In this document: piece by piece, positions 1 to 6,197 of the stretch
How positions within the stretch are numbered: the stretch's first letter is position 1
How the letters are laid out: each line of letters begins with the position of its first letter
Assembly: GCA_018895795.1 (NCBI GenBank)
Contig: JAHINZ010000129.1
Location: 1-6,197 of the forward strand
Length of the DNA: 6,197 bases
Source of the DNA: Alphaproteobacteria bacterium
GTDB lineage: Bacteria > Pseudomonadota > Alphaproteobacteria > Caulobacterales > Caulobacteraceae
Reading direction: 5' to 3'
Program-made: the position numbers and the translations under genes
Notes under the pieces: generated by a model
The model's input: only the letters and a program-made list of their open reading frames with translations
The model's database searches: none
What the model was told of the DNA's origin: nothing

Positions 1-332
1 CATCGGTCCCGCGACCGTGTGCTGAAAATACGCCGAAGCCGACACGAAAAACCCTTATCGCTCTATTCGAAAGCGGTTCTGCGACCGCTCTAAACCATGT
101 GTACCATTTAGGGACTACGCCGCAGTGCGGCAAAGCAAGTCGTGTTTCGGATTGTTACCGATCAAGACCTTGTAATCACGACGCTTTTCCGCCGCAAAAC
201 GGCCTCATGAAACAGGCCGACGCCCGGCGAAGTCCTTCGAGACCTCCACGCCCTGCCCCCTAGCCTTGCCCGTACGCCCTCGTTAGGCTCCCCGGTCTCC
301 AGGGAAAGAAAAAGGCCCAGATTTTGCGTTTC
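1..332. other. Gene-free upstream region of the peptidase gene
   Basis: I see no credible gene here on either strand. The stretch is less GC-rich than the coding DNA and holds several short inverted repeats: CGGTC/GACCG at 4-17, AGCGGT/ACCGCT at 72-89, GCCGCA/TGCGGC at 119-131 and CGGCCT/AGGCCG at 200-219. The last one is followed by TTTT when read on the minus strand, so it is weakly terminator-like in that direction. A TGTAAT box at 171-176 resembles a -10 element, but no good -35 lies at the right spacing. A weak TTGCCCG at 266-272 also lacks a proper partner. The peptidase promoter is therefore probably in this region but cannot be placed. No tRNA or riboswitch was recognised. Confidence 0.6.
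4..87. repeat. Palindromic motif repeated 70 bp apart
   Basis: CGGTCCCGCGACCG at 4-17 and CGGTTCTGCGACCG at 74-87 are identical at 12 of 14 positions, and their starts are exactly 70 bp apart. Each copy is an inverted repeat (CGGT...ACCG). In the second copy the symmetry extends outward to AGCGGT/ACCGCT at 72-77 and 84-89. Paired palindromes upstream of a gene are the usual form of a dimeric repressor or activator site, but no regulator is known here and the role is inference. The motif could also be a chance product of GC-rich DNA or part of a dispersed repeat. Confidence 0.4.
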
Positions 333-2414
333 ATGACCAAGACCATGCGTTTGACCGCCTCGGCCCTCGCCCTCTCCGCCGCCTTCACGGGCGCGGCGCT
401 GGCCCAGGCCCACGTGTTCACCGCCAAGGATATGGCCAGCCTGGATCGCCTCAGCGATCCGCGCGTGTCGCCCGACGGGGCCTGGGTGCTCTACGATCTG
501 CGCACGGTGGATTTCCTGGCCAACAAAAGCGCCCACGACCTGTGGGTGGCGGACGCCAAGGGCAAGACGCCGCCGCGTAAGCTGGCGGCTTCAGCCGGCG
601 GAATCGGCTCGGCGCGCTGGTCCGCCGACGGCAAGACGATCTATTTTATCTCCGGTCGCGCCGGCGGCGTGGACCAGGTGTTCCGCACCGACCTCGCGGG
701 CGAAGCCGCTGTCCAGGTCACGTCCATGCCGTTCGATGTCGGCGCGTACAAGGTCGCGCCCAACGGTAAGGTGATCGTGGTCAGCCAGGCGGTGTTCCCC
801 GACTGTCCCGACCTGGGCTGCACCCAAGCCCGCCTGGACGCCGGCAAGGCCCAGAAGAACTCCGGCGTCGTCCATGACCGCCTATTCGTCCGCCATTGGG
901 ACACCTGGGCCGACGGGACCCAGAACCATCTCTACGCCGTCACGCTGGACGACAAGGGTGTTGCGAGCGGCGCCCCGGTCGCTCTGATGGCCGGCTTCGA
1001 CGGCGACACGCCCACCAAGCCGTTCGGCGGCGACGAGGACTTCACCATCACGCCCGACAGCAAGACAGTGGTGTTCTCGGCGAAGGTGGCCGGCCAGGAT
1101 GAGTCCTGGACCACCAATTTCGACCTCTGGTCAGCCGCTCTCGACGGCTCGACCAAGCTGCAGAACCTGACCGCCGCCAACAAGGCCTGGGACGCCGCGC
1201 CGGTGTTCTCGGCCGACGGCAAATGGGCGGCCTACCGCGCCATGAAGCGTCCCGGCTTCGAGGCGGATCGCTTTGGGATCATCCTGCGCGACCAGGCCAC
1301 CGGTCAGGAACGCGAACTGGCCGCCGACTGGGATCGCTCGGCCGACGCCATCGCCTTCAGCCCCGACGGCAAGACAATCTACGCCCAGGCCGGCGATGTC
1401 GGTCAGGTGAAGATCTTCGCCATCGACATCAAGACCAGCAAGGTCACACCGCTGACCGGCGAGGGCCATGTGATCGCGTTCGAGGTCGCGCCCAAGGGCC
1501 TGATCTACACCGCTGACAGCCTGAAGGGTCCGGCCCAGCTGTTCAGCCTGCCGGCCAAGGGCGGCAAGCCGACCCAGCTGACCACGATCGCCGCCGACGC
1601 GCTGAAGGGCGTCGCCTGGGGCGAGCCCGAGCAGTTCAGCTTCAAGGGCTGGAACGACGAGACCGTGCATGGCTTCGTGATCAAGCCGGCCAATTTCGAT
1701 CCGGCCCGCAAGTATCCGGTGGCGTTCCTGATCCATGGCGGCCCGCAGGGCTCGTTCAACAACAGCTGGAGCTATCGCTGGAACCCGCAGATCTACGCCA
1801 ATGCCGGCTATGCCGTGGTGATGGTCGATTTCCACGGCTCCACAGGCTACGGCCAGGGCTTCACCGACGCGATCAGCCAGCACTGGGGCGACCGCCCGCT
1901 GGAAGACCTGCAGAAGGGCTGGGCTTTCGCGACCAGCCAGTACAGCTTCCTGGACGCCGACCGCGCCTGCGCCCTGGGCGCCTCGTACGGCGGCTACATG
2001 ATCAACTGGATCGCCGGCAACTGGAACCAGCCCTGGAAGTGCCTGGTCAATCACGACGGCGTCTTTGACGCCCGCGGCATGGGCTATTCCACCGAGGAAC
2101 TGTGGTTCGACGAATGGGAGCACGGCGGCACGTTCTTCGACAAGCCGGAGGCCTATGAGCAGTTCAACCCGGTCAACCACGTCAAGGCGTGGACCAAGCC
2201 GATGCTGGTGGTGCATGGCGGCAAGGACTACCGCATCCCGCTGGCCCAGGGCCTGGGCGCGTTCACGGCCCTGCAGCGCCAGGGGATCGAGAGCAAGTTC
2301 CTCTACTTCCCCGACGAGAACCACTGGGTGCTCAAGCCGCAGAACTCGGTGCAATGGCACACCGAGGTGCTGGGCTGGCTGAACAAGTACACCGCGCCGA
2401 AGAAGGCCCAGTAG
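333..2414 (+). CDS. Secreted S9 family serine peptidase (DPP5 / acylaminoacyl-peptidase type)
   Basis: This is probably a periplasmic exopeptidase that releases dipeptides or blocked residues from short peptides. From the ATG at 333 it has 693 residues, normal for the S9C group. Residues 1-24 form a signal peptide (basic start, hydrophobic Ala/Leu core) with likely cleavage at ALA/QA. Residues of about 40-420 carry repeated TolB-like propeller blades (SPDG, SADGK, SPDGK near 46, 95, 293 and 343) and a CPDLGC pair (C158, C163) that could form a disulfide. The alpha/beta hydrolase domain follows: HGGP at 468-471, nucleophile S551 in GASYGGYM, D632 in GGKDYRIP and H664 in DENHW, so the triad is intact. 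The stretch from MINWIAG to VNHDGVFDARG is typical of DPP5-like enzymes. A TTG at 324, 8 nt after AAAGG, and an ATG at 345 are alternative starts. The exact substrate is unknown. It is transcribed convergently with the minus-strand cluster. Confidence 0.9.
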   Translation: MTKTMRLTASALALSAAFTGAALAQAHVFTAKDMASLDRLSDPRVSPDGAWVLYDLRTVDFLANKSAHDLWVADAKGKTPPRKLAASAGGIGSARWSADGKTIYFISGRAGGVDQVFRTDLAGEAAVQVTSMPFDVGAYKVAPNGKVIVVSQAVFPDCPDLGCTQARLDAGKAQKNSGVVHDRLFVRHWDTWADGTQNHLYAVTLDDKGVASGAPVALMAGFDGDTPTKPFGGDEDFTITPDSKTVVFSAKVAGQDESWTTNFDLWSAALDGSTKLQNLTAANKAWDAAPVFSADGKWAAYRAMKRPGFEADRFGIILRDQATGQERELAADWDRSADAIAFSPDGKTIYAQAGDVGQVKIFAIDIKTSKVTPLTGEGHVIAFEVAPKGLIYTADSLKGPAQLFSLPAKGGKPTQLTTIAADALKGVAWGEPEQFSFKGWNDETVHGFVIKPANFDPARKYPVAFLIHGGPQGSFNNSWSYRWNPQIYANAGYAVVMVDFHGSTGYGQGFTDAISQHWGDRPLEDLQKGWAFATSQYSFLDADRACALGASYGGYMINWIAGNWNQPWKCLVNHDGVFDARGMGYSTEELWFDEWEHGGTFFDKPEAYEQFNPVNHVKAWTKPMLVVHGGKDYRIPLAQGLGAFTALQRQGIESKFLYFPDENHWVLKPQNSVQWHTEVLGWLNKYTAPKKAQ

Positions 2415-2420
2415 GACCGA

Positions 2421-2525
2421 CCCCCTCCGGGCCTTCGGCCCTCCTCCCCCATAGGGGGAAGGTGAGGCCAGCGCGCTTCATCTGCCCCCTATGGGGGCGG
2501 ACGACCGCGAAGCGGTCAGGTGGGG
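2421..2525. repeat. Inverted pair of REP-like extragenic hairpin elements
   Basis: Two copies of one module face each other. The left copy has a small hairpin (GGGCC TTC GGCCC, 2429-2441) and then TCCCCC ATA GGGGGA (2445-2459). The right copy has GCCCCC TAT GGGGGC (2484-2498) and then GACCGC GAA GCGGTC (2503-2517), ending in GGTGGGGG. Read on the opposite strand, the right copy follows the same plan as the left: CCCCC, a two-base-pair-rich CC, a variable hairpin, then CCCCCATAGGGGG. From memory, similar elements lie between genes in many places in Caulobacteraceae genomes. In RNA it would form several strong hairpins 3' of the peptidase mRNA, possibly affecting its stability. No transposase is nearby. 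Confidence 0.7.
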
Positions 2526-2539
2526 GCAAGTGCTGACAG

Positions 2540-3253
2540 TCAGAAAAGGCCCGTCGCCACCGACCAGGTGAGACGGGCCTTTTTTTCGAGCTCGCCGGGA
2601 TCGCGCCCCCGGACATAGCCCTTGGCCAAGGCGGCCGGCGCGATGGCCGGAAAGGCCGCGACGCTCAAGCCCTTGAGCTCGACCCGCGCCGCCTTGAGCT
2701 GATCGGCCACCCGGCGCGCGACCTCGGCCTGGGTCCAGTCGTCGGGCAGGCGCGAGCGGCCCGCCTGTTTCAGCCGCCACAGCCCCGCCAGGCCATAGGC
2801 CCGCGCCGCGCCCTTGACCGCATGCGGATCCACCGCGGGATCCAGCCGCCGCGCCGCTAGCACGGCCAGGGCGCCGGCGGTGGCGTCGACATAGGCCAGG
2901 ATCCCGGCCTCGTCGGCGGGCGGGGCGTCATCGAGGTCGGCCAGGCGCGCTTCGGCCATGGCCGCCAGGGCCAGAGGGTCGAGGCTGGACGCCGCCAGCG
3001 CCTCGACGGTGGGATGCTTGCGCGGGACCTTGCCGGCCGCGATCTCGTCCATCGCCTCGCGCCACCAGGTCAGGCGGATCTCGCCCATCAGGGCGTTGGA
3101 GACGCCGCCGGCCACCCGGGCCAGCTCGTAGTTGAAGGCGACCAGGGCGACCACGTCGGCCCGCCCCTTGGGATCGGCGATGAAGCGGCTGACCAGCCAG
3201 CGGTCGGGATCAACGCGGCGAACGAGGTCGTCGAGGGTTTCGGTGTCGGCCAT
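2540..3253 (-). CDS. Squalene/phytoene synthase family protein, NDUFAF6-like, probably non-catalytic
   Basis: This is a 237-residue, mostly helical protein with the isoprenyl-synthase fold of PF00494. Recognisable stretches are FNYELARV (40-47), MGEIRLTWWREAMDEI (56-71) and YVDATAGALAVLAARRL (121-137), all typical of the alphaproteobacterial branch related to human NDUFAF6, a complex I assembly factor. True squalene and phytoene synthases bind Mg-diphosphate with two Asp-rich DxxxD motifs. Here the first is replaced by FNYEL and the second is absent around GLWRLKQAGRSRLPDD (157-172), so synthase activity is unlikely. The ATG at 3253 lacks a good Shine-Dalgarno. The gene begins 12 nt after the T-run of a terminator, and its last ~14 codons are written through the terminator shared with the convergent peptidase gene. 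NCBI-style annotation would probably call it a phytoene/squalene synthase family protein. Confidence 0.82.
   Translation of the reverse strand: MADTETLDDLVRRVDPDRWLVSRFIADPKGRADVVALVAFNYELARVAGGVSNALMGEIRLTWWREAMDEIAAGKVPRKHPTVEALAASSLDPLALAAMAEARLADLDDAPPADEAGILAYVDATAGALAVLAARRLDPAVDPHAVKGAARAYGLAGLWRLKQAGRSRLPDDWTQAEVARRVADQLKAARVELKGLSVAAFPAIAPAALAKGYVRGRDPGELEKKARLTWSVATGLF
2544..2586 (+). terminator. Strong intrinsic terminator of the peptidase gene, usable in both directions
   Basis: A perfect 9-bp stem AGGCCCGTC / GACGGGCCT (2547-2555 and 2572-2580) carries an inner CACC/GGTG stem in its loop and is followed by seven T on the plus strand. Flanking AAA/TTT lengthen the stem. On the minus strand the same hairpin is followed by only four T and lies inside the last codons of the squalene-synthase-like gene, whose TGA is at 2540-2542. 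It sits about 130 bp after the peptidase stop, behind the REP-like repeat. Confidence 0.88.
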
Positions 3254-3265
3254 GGTCTCAAACGG

Positions 3266-3297
3266 AAAAAGGCCCGCCGATTACCCGGCGGGCCTTT
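3266..3297 (-). terminator. Intrinsic terminator after the PuuD-like gene
   Basis: A perfect 12-bp stem AAAGGCCCGCCG / CGGCGGGCCTTT (3268-3279 and 3286-3297) has a 6-nt loop. On the minus strand it is followed by TTTTT. It begins 24 nt after the TAA of the PuuD-like gene, the ideal place to end that transcript. It ends 12 nt before the ATG of the next minus-strand gene, so it could also act as an attenuator for that gene. Its left arm, AAAAGGCCCG, matches that of the terminator at 2544-2586. Confidence 0.88.
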
Positions 3298-3321
3298 CCC
3301 TTACACGATTTTGGCCGGGAT

Positions 3322-3936
3322 TTAGCCGAACAGCGTCTGATACATCGTCATGGTGGCCAGCATCGGGATGCTGAGCAGCGTGTTGATGCGGCTAAACAGC
3401 ATGGCCATCTTGGCCGCCTTGGCCTTGGCGTCGGCGTCGACCTCGACGATGCCGAGCGCGCGCTTCTGGTTGGGCCAGATCACGCCCCAGACGTTGATGA
3501 ACATGATCGTCGCCAGCCACATGCCCAGGCCGATGAAGGTGAAGCCCATGTCGACGCCCTTCTCGTAGCCGCCCCACAGGCCCAGGGTCGCCGCTTCGGC
3601 GAAGTAGCCGCGGCTGACGGCCAGGATGATGCCCATCACCCAGGTGGCCAGGGCCGCCCAGCGGAACCAGAACAGCGCCTCGGGCGCGATGTACTTGGAG
3701 ATGGCGGGTTTCAGCTCGGCCGGGATCTGCGGCATCATGCGGATCTGCACGAAGTTGAAATAGTACAGCAGCCCGATCCACAGAATGCCGAAGAACACGT
3801 GCAGCCAGCGGAACACCGCCTCGAAATAGGCGCCGTCGAAGCCGTGCGGGCTGTGCCCGAAGCCGAAGATGATGACCAAGGCCAGCACGAAACTGACGAT
3901 GATTGTATTGCGAAAATTGGAAAGCAGCCCGACCAT
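3322..3936 (-). CDS. Urate hydroxylase PuuD-like membrane protein, membrane half only
   Basis: This is a 204-residue integral membrane protein with about five helices (near residues 11-28, 41-62, 87-108, 130-152 and 183-203). FRWLHVFFGILWIGLLYYFNF (42-62) and NVWGVIWPNQKRA (148-160) match the N-terminal domain of the PuuD/urate oxidase N family (PF06181). Full PuuD proteins of about 400 residues add a C-terminal cytochrome c domain. Here there is no CxxCH and the protein stops after the membrane domain, so urate oxidation is not shown. Membrane histidines H28, H31 and H46 could bind haem, which is inference. The ATG at 3936 follows AGGGGG by 5 nt, an excellent ribosome site. The gene has a possible promoter of its own and a terminator. 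It lies 69 nt after the Mth938 gene. Confidence 0.82.
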   Translation of the reverse strand: MVGLLSNFRNTIIVSFVLALVIIFGFGHSPHGFDGAYFEAVFRWLHVFFGILWIGLLYYFNFVQIRMMPQIPAELKPAISKYIAPEALFWFRWAALATWVMGIILAVSRGYFAEAATLGLWGGYEKGVDMGFTFIGLGMWLATIMFINVWGVIWPNQKRALGIVEVDADAKAKAAKMAMLFSRINTLLSIPMLATMTMYQTLFG

Positions 3937-3950
3937 TTCAGCCCCCTGAA
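3937..3950 (-). promoter_or_regulatory. Ribosome binding site inside a small hairpin
   Basis: On the minus strand TTCAG GGGG CTGAA stands directly against the ATG of the PuuD-like gene. The 5-bp inverted repeat puts the Shine-Dalgarno G-run in the loop. A loop position would present rather than hide the site, though a 4-nt loop is tight. The Shine-Dalgarno itself is secure; the hairpin's effect is speculative. Confidence 0.5.
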
Positions 3951-3967
3951 GCCTATGTCTTTGACCA

Positions 3968-3995
3968 GCTATAGGCCGGTTCGAAGAGTCGGCAA
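3968..3995 (-). promoter_or_regulatory. Candidate housekeeping promoter for the PuuD-like gene
   Basis: On the minus strand TTGCCG (3995-3990) and TATAGC (3973-3968) are separated by 16 nt, a fair match to -35 and -10 boxes. The start of transcription would be near 3961, giving a leader of about 25 nt before the ATG at 3936. It lies entirely in the 69-nt gap after the Mth938 gene, which is wider than the other gaps inside the secD-secF-Mth938 group. Based on sequence resemblance only. Confidence 0.35.
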
Positions 3996-3999
3996 AGGG

Positions 4000-4015
4000 C
4001 GCGGTCTAGACCGCG
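4000..4015. repeat. Perfect 16-bp palindrome over a stop codon
   Basis: CGCGGTCTAGACCGCG is perfectly self-complementary and contains the TAG stop (4006-4008) of the Mth938-like gene on the minus strand. It lies just upstream of the candidate promoter of the PuuD-like gene. It might be an operator or a weak hairpin. On the minus strand it is followed by CCCTTTG, not a proper T-run, so I do not call it a terminator. Confidence 0.5.
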
Positions 4016-4368
4016 ATCAGCGCCGCCGCCAGTCGCCGGCCTTCGCTGGCCAGCACGTTATAGGTCCGCGCCGCGGCCTCGGTGCTCATGAACTCCAGAC
4101 CCACGCCGGCGGCCTTCAGAGCGTCGCGCACGGCCCGCGACGGCAGGGCGTTGACCAGCCCGCCGCCCAGCAGCACGAACTCGACCGCGCCGCCGGCCGC
4201 GAAGACCTCGGCGAAGTCCTCGGCCGTCAGACCGGTCAGCGAGGTCGCGGACCAGTTCCGGGGCTGGTCATCGATGATCAGCAGCGAGCCGGGCCGCCAG
4301 TCGCCGGAGACGCGGAAGCCGCCGCCGCCCCAGGCGTCGATCGAGGGCGGGCGGCGAAGCTCGGCCAT
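4006..4368 (-). CDS. Mth938/DUF498 domain protein (NDUFAF3-like)
   Basis: This is a 120-residue single-domain protein, the full usual length of the family (PF04430). Visible family marks are the core strand VEFVLLGGG (62-70) and the C-terminal block FMSTEAAARTYNVLASEG (93-110) followed by RRLAAALI. It has no signal peptide or membrane segment, so it is probably cytoplasmic. The human relative NDUFAF3 is a complex I assembly factor; the bacterial role is not established, and a part in membrane-complex assembly is inferred from that relative and from the neighbours. Its ATG follows the secF TAG after 2 nt with no well-spaced Shine-Dalgarno, which suggests translational coupling to secF. Confidence 0.85.
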   Translation of the reverse strand: MAELRRPPSIDAWGGGGFRVSGDWRPGSLLIIDDQPRNWSATSLTGLTAEDFAEVFAAGGAVEFVLLGGGLVNALPSRAVRDALKAAGVGLEFMSTEAAARTYNVLASEGRRLAAALIAV

Positions 4369-4370
4369 CC

Positions 4371-5318
<948 letters not shown>

Positions 5319-5326
5319 GGGTGCGT

Positions 5327-5331
5327 CTCCT
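5327..5331 (-). promoter_or_regulatory. secF: Shine-Dalgarno deciding the SecF start
   Basis: AGGAG on the minus strand overlaps the secD stop (TAGGAG) and stands 8 nt before the GTG at 5318-5316. It supports that start over the upstream GTG at 5372 and implies that ribosomes finishing secD are placed to start secF. Confidence 0.75.
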
Positions 5332-6197
5332 ATGCGATCGGCAGCTTCTTCGGACGGGTGGTTTTGAACCACCAGCCGATGAGAACCTGAGTGATGATGA
5401 TGGCGGTGAACAGCGAGGTCAGCACGCCGATGGAGAGGGTCCAGGCAAAGCCCTTCACCGGGCCCGAGCCGAAGCCGAACATGATCAGCGCCGAGATCAG
5501 GCTGGTGATGTTGGCGTCCATGATCGAGACCAGGGCCAGTCGGAAGCCGGTGTCGGCCGCCGACATGGGCGTTCGCCCAGCATTGGCCTCGTCGCGCATC
5601 CGTTCATAGATCAGGACGTTGGCGTCGACCGCGACGGCCAGCGTCAGGATCAGGCCGGCGATGCCCGGGAAGGTCAGGGTGGCCTGGGTCAACGACATGA
5701 TGCCGATGATCATCAGCACGTTGACGATCAGGGCGATGGCCGCGAACACCCCGAACAGGCCATAGGCCAGGATGATGAACACGAACATCGCCGCCGCGCC
5801 GATGGCCAGCGAAATGGCGCCGGCCCGCACGGCGTCGGCGCCCAGTTCGGCGGTGACGGTGCGCTGGTCCTCAACGTTCAGCGGCGCGGGCAGAGCGCCC
5901 GAGCGCAGCAGCAACGACAGTTCCGAAGCGCTCTCGACCGTGAAATTGCCGGTGATGATGCCGCTGCCGCCGGTGATCGCGCCGTTGATGACCGGCGCCG
6001 ACAGCACCTTGCCGTCGAGCACGATGGCGAACTTCTTGCCGATATTGCGCGCCGTCGCGTCGCCGAACTTGCGCGAGCCCTGGCCGTTGAAGGCGAAGGA
6101 CACGGCCGCGCGGCCGTTCTGGTCGAAGCTCTGGGCGGCGTTGGTCAGTTCATCGCCCGACACCAGGGCGCGCTTGCGCACCACATAGAACGGCGCA
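5330..6197 (-). CDS. secD: Protein translocase subunit SecD (C-terminal 288 residues, 5' end outside window)
   Basis: SecD works with SecF in the inner membrane to pull exported proteins through and release them into the periplasm. The window holds the end of the periplasmic head and the C-terminal membrane domain. Reading begins inside the head (PFYVVRKRALVSGDEL), then KFAIVLDGKVLSAPVING, the LLLRSGALPAPL block and five membrane helices (TM2-TM6). The hallmark VDANVLIYERMRDE in TM4 (about 5587-5630) carries the conserved Asp thought to take part in proton use. DANITSLISALIMFGFGSG and GPVKGFAWTLSIGVLTS follow as expected. The reading frame is open to the right edge, so the true start is outside; the GTG at 6184 is an internal Val. 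The stop is TAG at 5330-5332. secF follows directly. Confidence 0.96.
   Translation of the reverse strand, partial: APFYVVRKRALVSGDELTNAAQSFDQNGRAAVSFAFNGQGSRKFGDATARNIGKKFAIVLDGKVLSAPVINGAITGGSGIITGNFTVESASELSLLLRSGALPAPLNVEDQRTVTAELGADAVRAGAISLAIGAAAMFVFIILAYGLFGVFAAIALIVNVLMIIGIMSLTQATLTFPGIAGLILTLAVAVDANVLIYERMRDEANAGRTPMSAADTGFRLALVSIMDANITSLISALIMFGFGSGPVKGFAWTLSIGVLTSLFTAIIITQVLIGWWFKTTRPKKLPIA

Noticed and set aside
76..90. Possible LexA box, GTTC N7 GCTC
   Set aside because: The alphaproteobacterial SOS box is GTTC N7 GTTC; this has one mismatch in a core base, and a peptidase is not an expected SOS gene. The palindrome explanation covers the same bases.
171..176. TGTAAT as the -10 box of the peptidase promoter
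   Set aside because: No -35 element at 16-18 nt and a leader of more than 150 nt; not strong enough to list as a promoter.
207..263. Short upstream frame of 18 codons (MKQADARRSPSRPPRPAP)
   Set aside because: It has a Pro/Arg-rich product but no Shine-Dalgarno and no sign of a terminator-antiterminator pair that would make it a leader peptide.
324..332. TTG start for the peptidase, three codons before ATG 333
   Set aside because: AAAGG stands 8 nt before it, so it is possible, but ATG 333 is the better codon and gives an equally good signal peptide. The AAAGG belongs to an A-rich run and is weak evidence.
1131..2360. Long open frame (409 codons) on the minus strand across the peptidase gene
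   Set aside because: It is antisense to a clear S9 peptidase with intact motifs; its translation is low-complexity Ala/Gly/Val/Leu/Arg with no family resemblance, as expected from GC-rich third positions.
5319..5372. Upstream GTG start for SecF at 5372
   Set aside because: It would overlap secD by 43 nt and add an atypical acidic tail, while the GTG at 5318 has a well-placed AGGAG and gives the normal SecF N-terminus.

Overview
The window looks like chromosomal DNA of an alphaproteobacterium of the Caulobacter/Phenylobacterium type. The evidence is high GC with strong third-position GC bias, a secD-secF-Mth938 gene order, and an intergenic hairpin repeat of the CCCCCATAGGGGG kind that I recall from Caulobacteraceae genomes. 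No mobile element, CRISPR array, rRNA or tRNA is visible. Genus assignment is inference.

Layout. Positions 1-332 are a gene-free upstream region with short palindromes, including one motif repeated exactly 70 bp apart. Positions 333-2414 (+) encode a secreted S9 serine peptidase of the dipeptidyl-peptidase 5 / acylaminoacyl-peptidase type with an intact catalytic triad. Positions 2421-2525 hold an inverted pair of a REP-like hairpin repeat, followed by a strong terminator at 2544-2586. All other genes are on the minus strand and converge on the peptidase. Read in their own direction they are secD (3' part, running off the right edge), secF, a small Mth938/DUF498 protein (NDUFAF3-like), a five-helix membrane protein matching the N-terminal half of urate hydroxylase PuuD, and a squalene/phytoene-synthase-fold protein lacking the catalytic Asp-rich motifs (NDUFAF6-like).

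How the genes relate. SecD and SecF form the membrane complex that assists protein export and membrane insertion; their genes are 11 nt apart, and the Mth938 gene follows secF after 2 nt, so these three look like one operon. Human NDUFAF3 and NDUFAF6 are complex I assembly factors, and their bacterial relatives sit here next to the membrane-insertion genes, so a role in respiratory membrane-protein assembly is a reasonable inference. The PuuD-like gene lies between the two relatives, with a possible promoter of its own and a strong terminator behind it. That terminator ends only 12 nt before the NDUFAF6-like gene, and that gene's own 3' end is written through the terminator shared with the convergent peptidase gene.

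Most of the window is ordinary, well-conserved chromosome. The points worth a second look are the arrangement of the two assembly-factor relatives, the two terminators around the NDUFAF6-like gene, the repeat pair, and the repeated palindrome upstream of the peptidase. I see no convincing evidence of an entirely new system.
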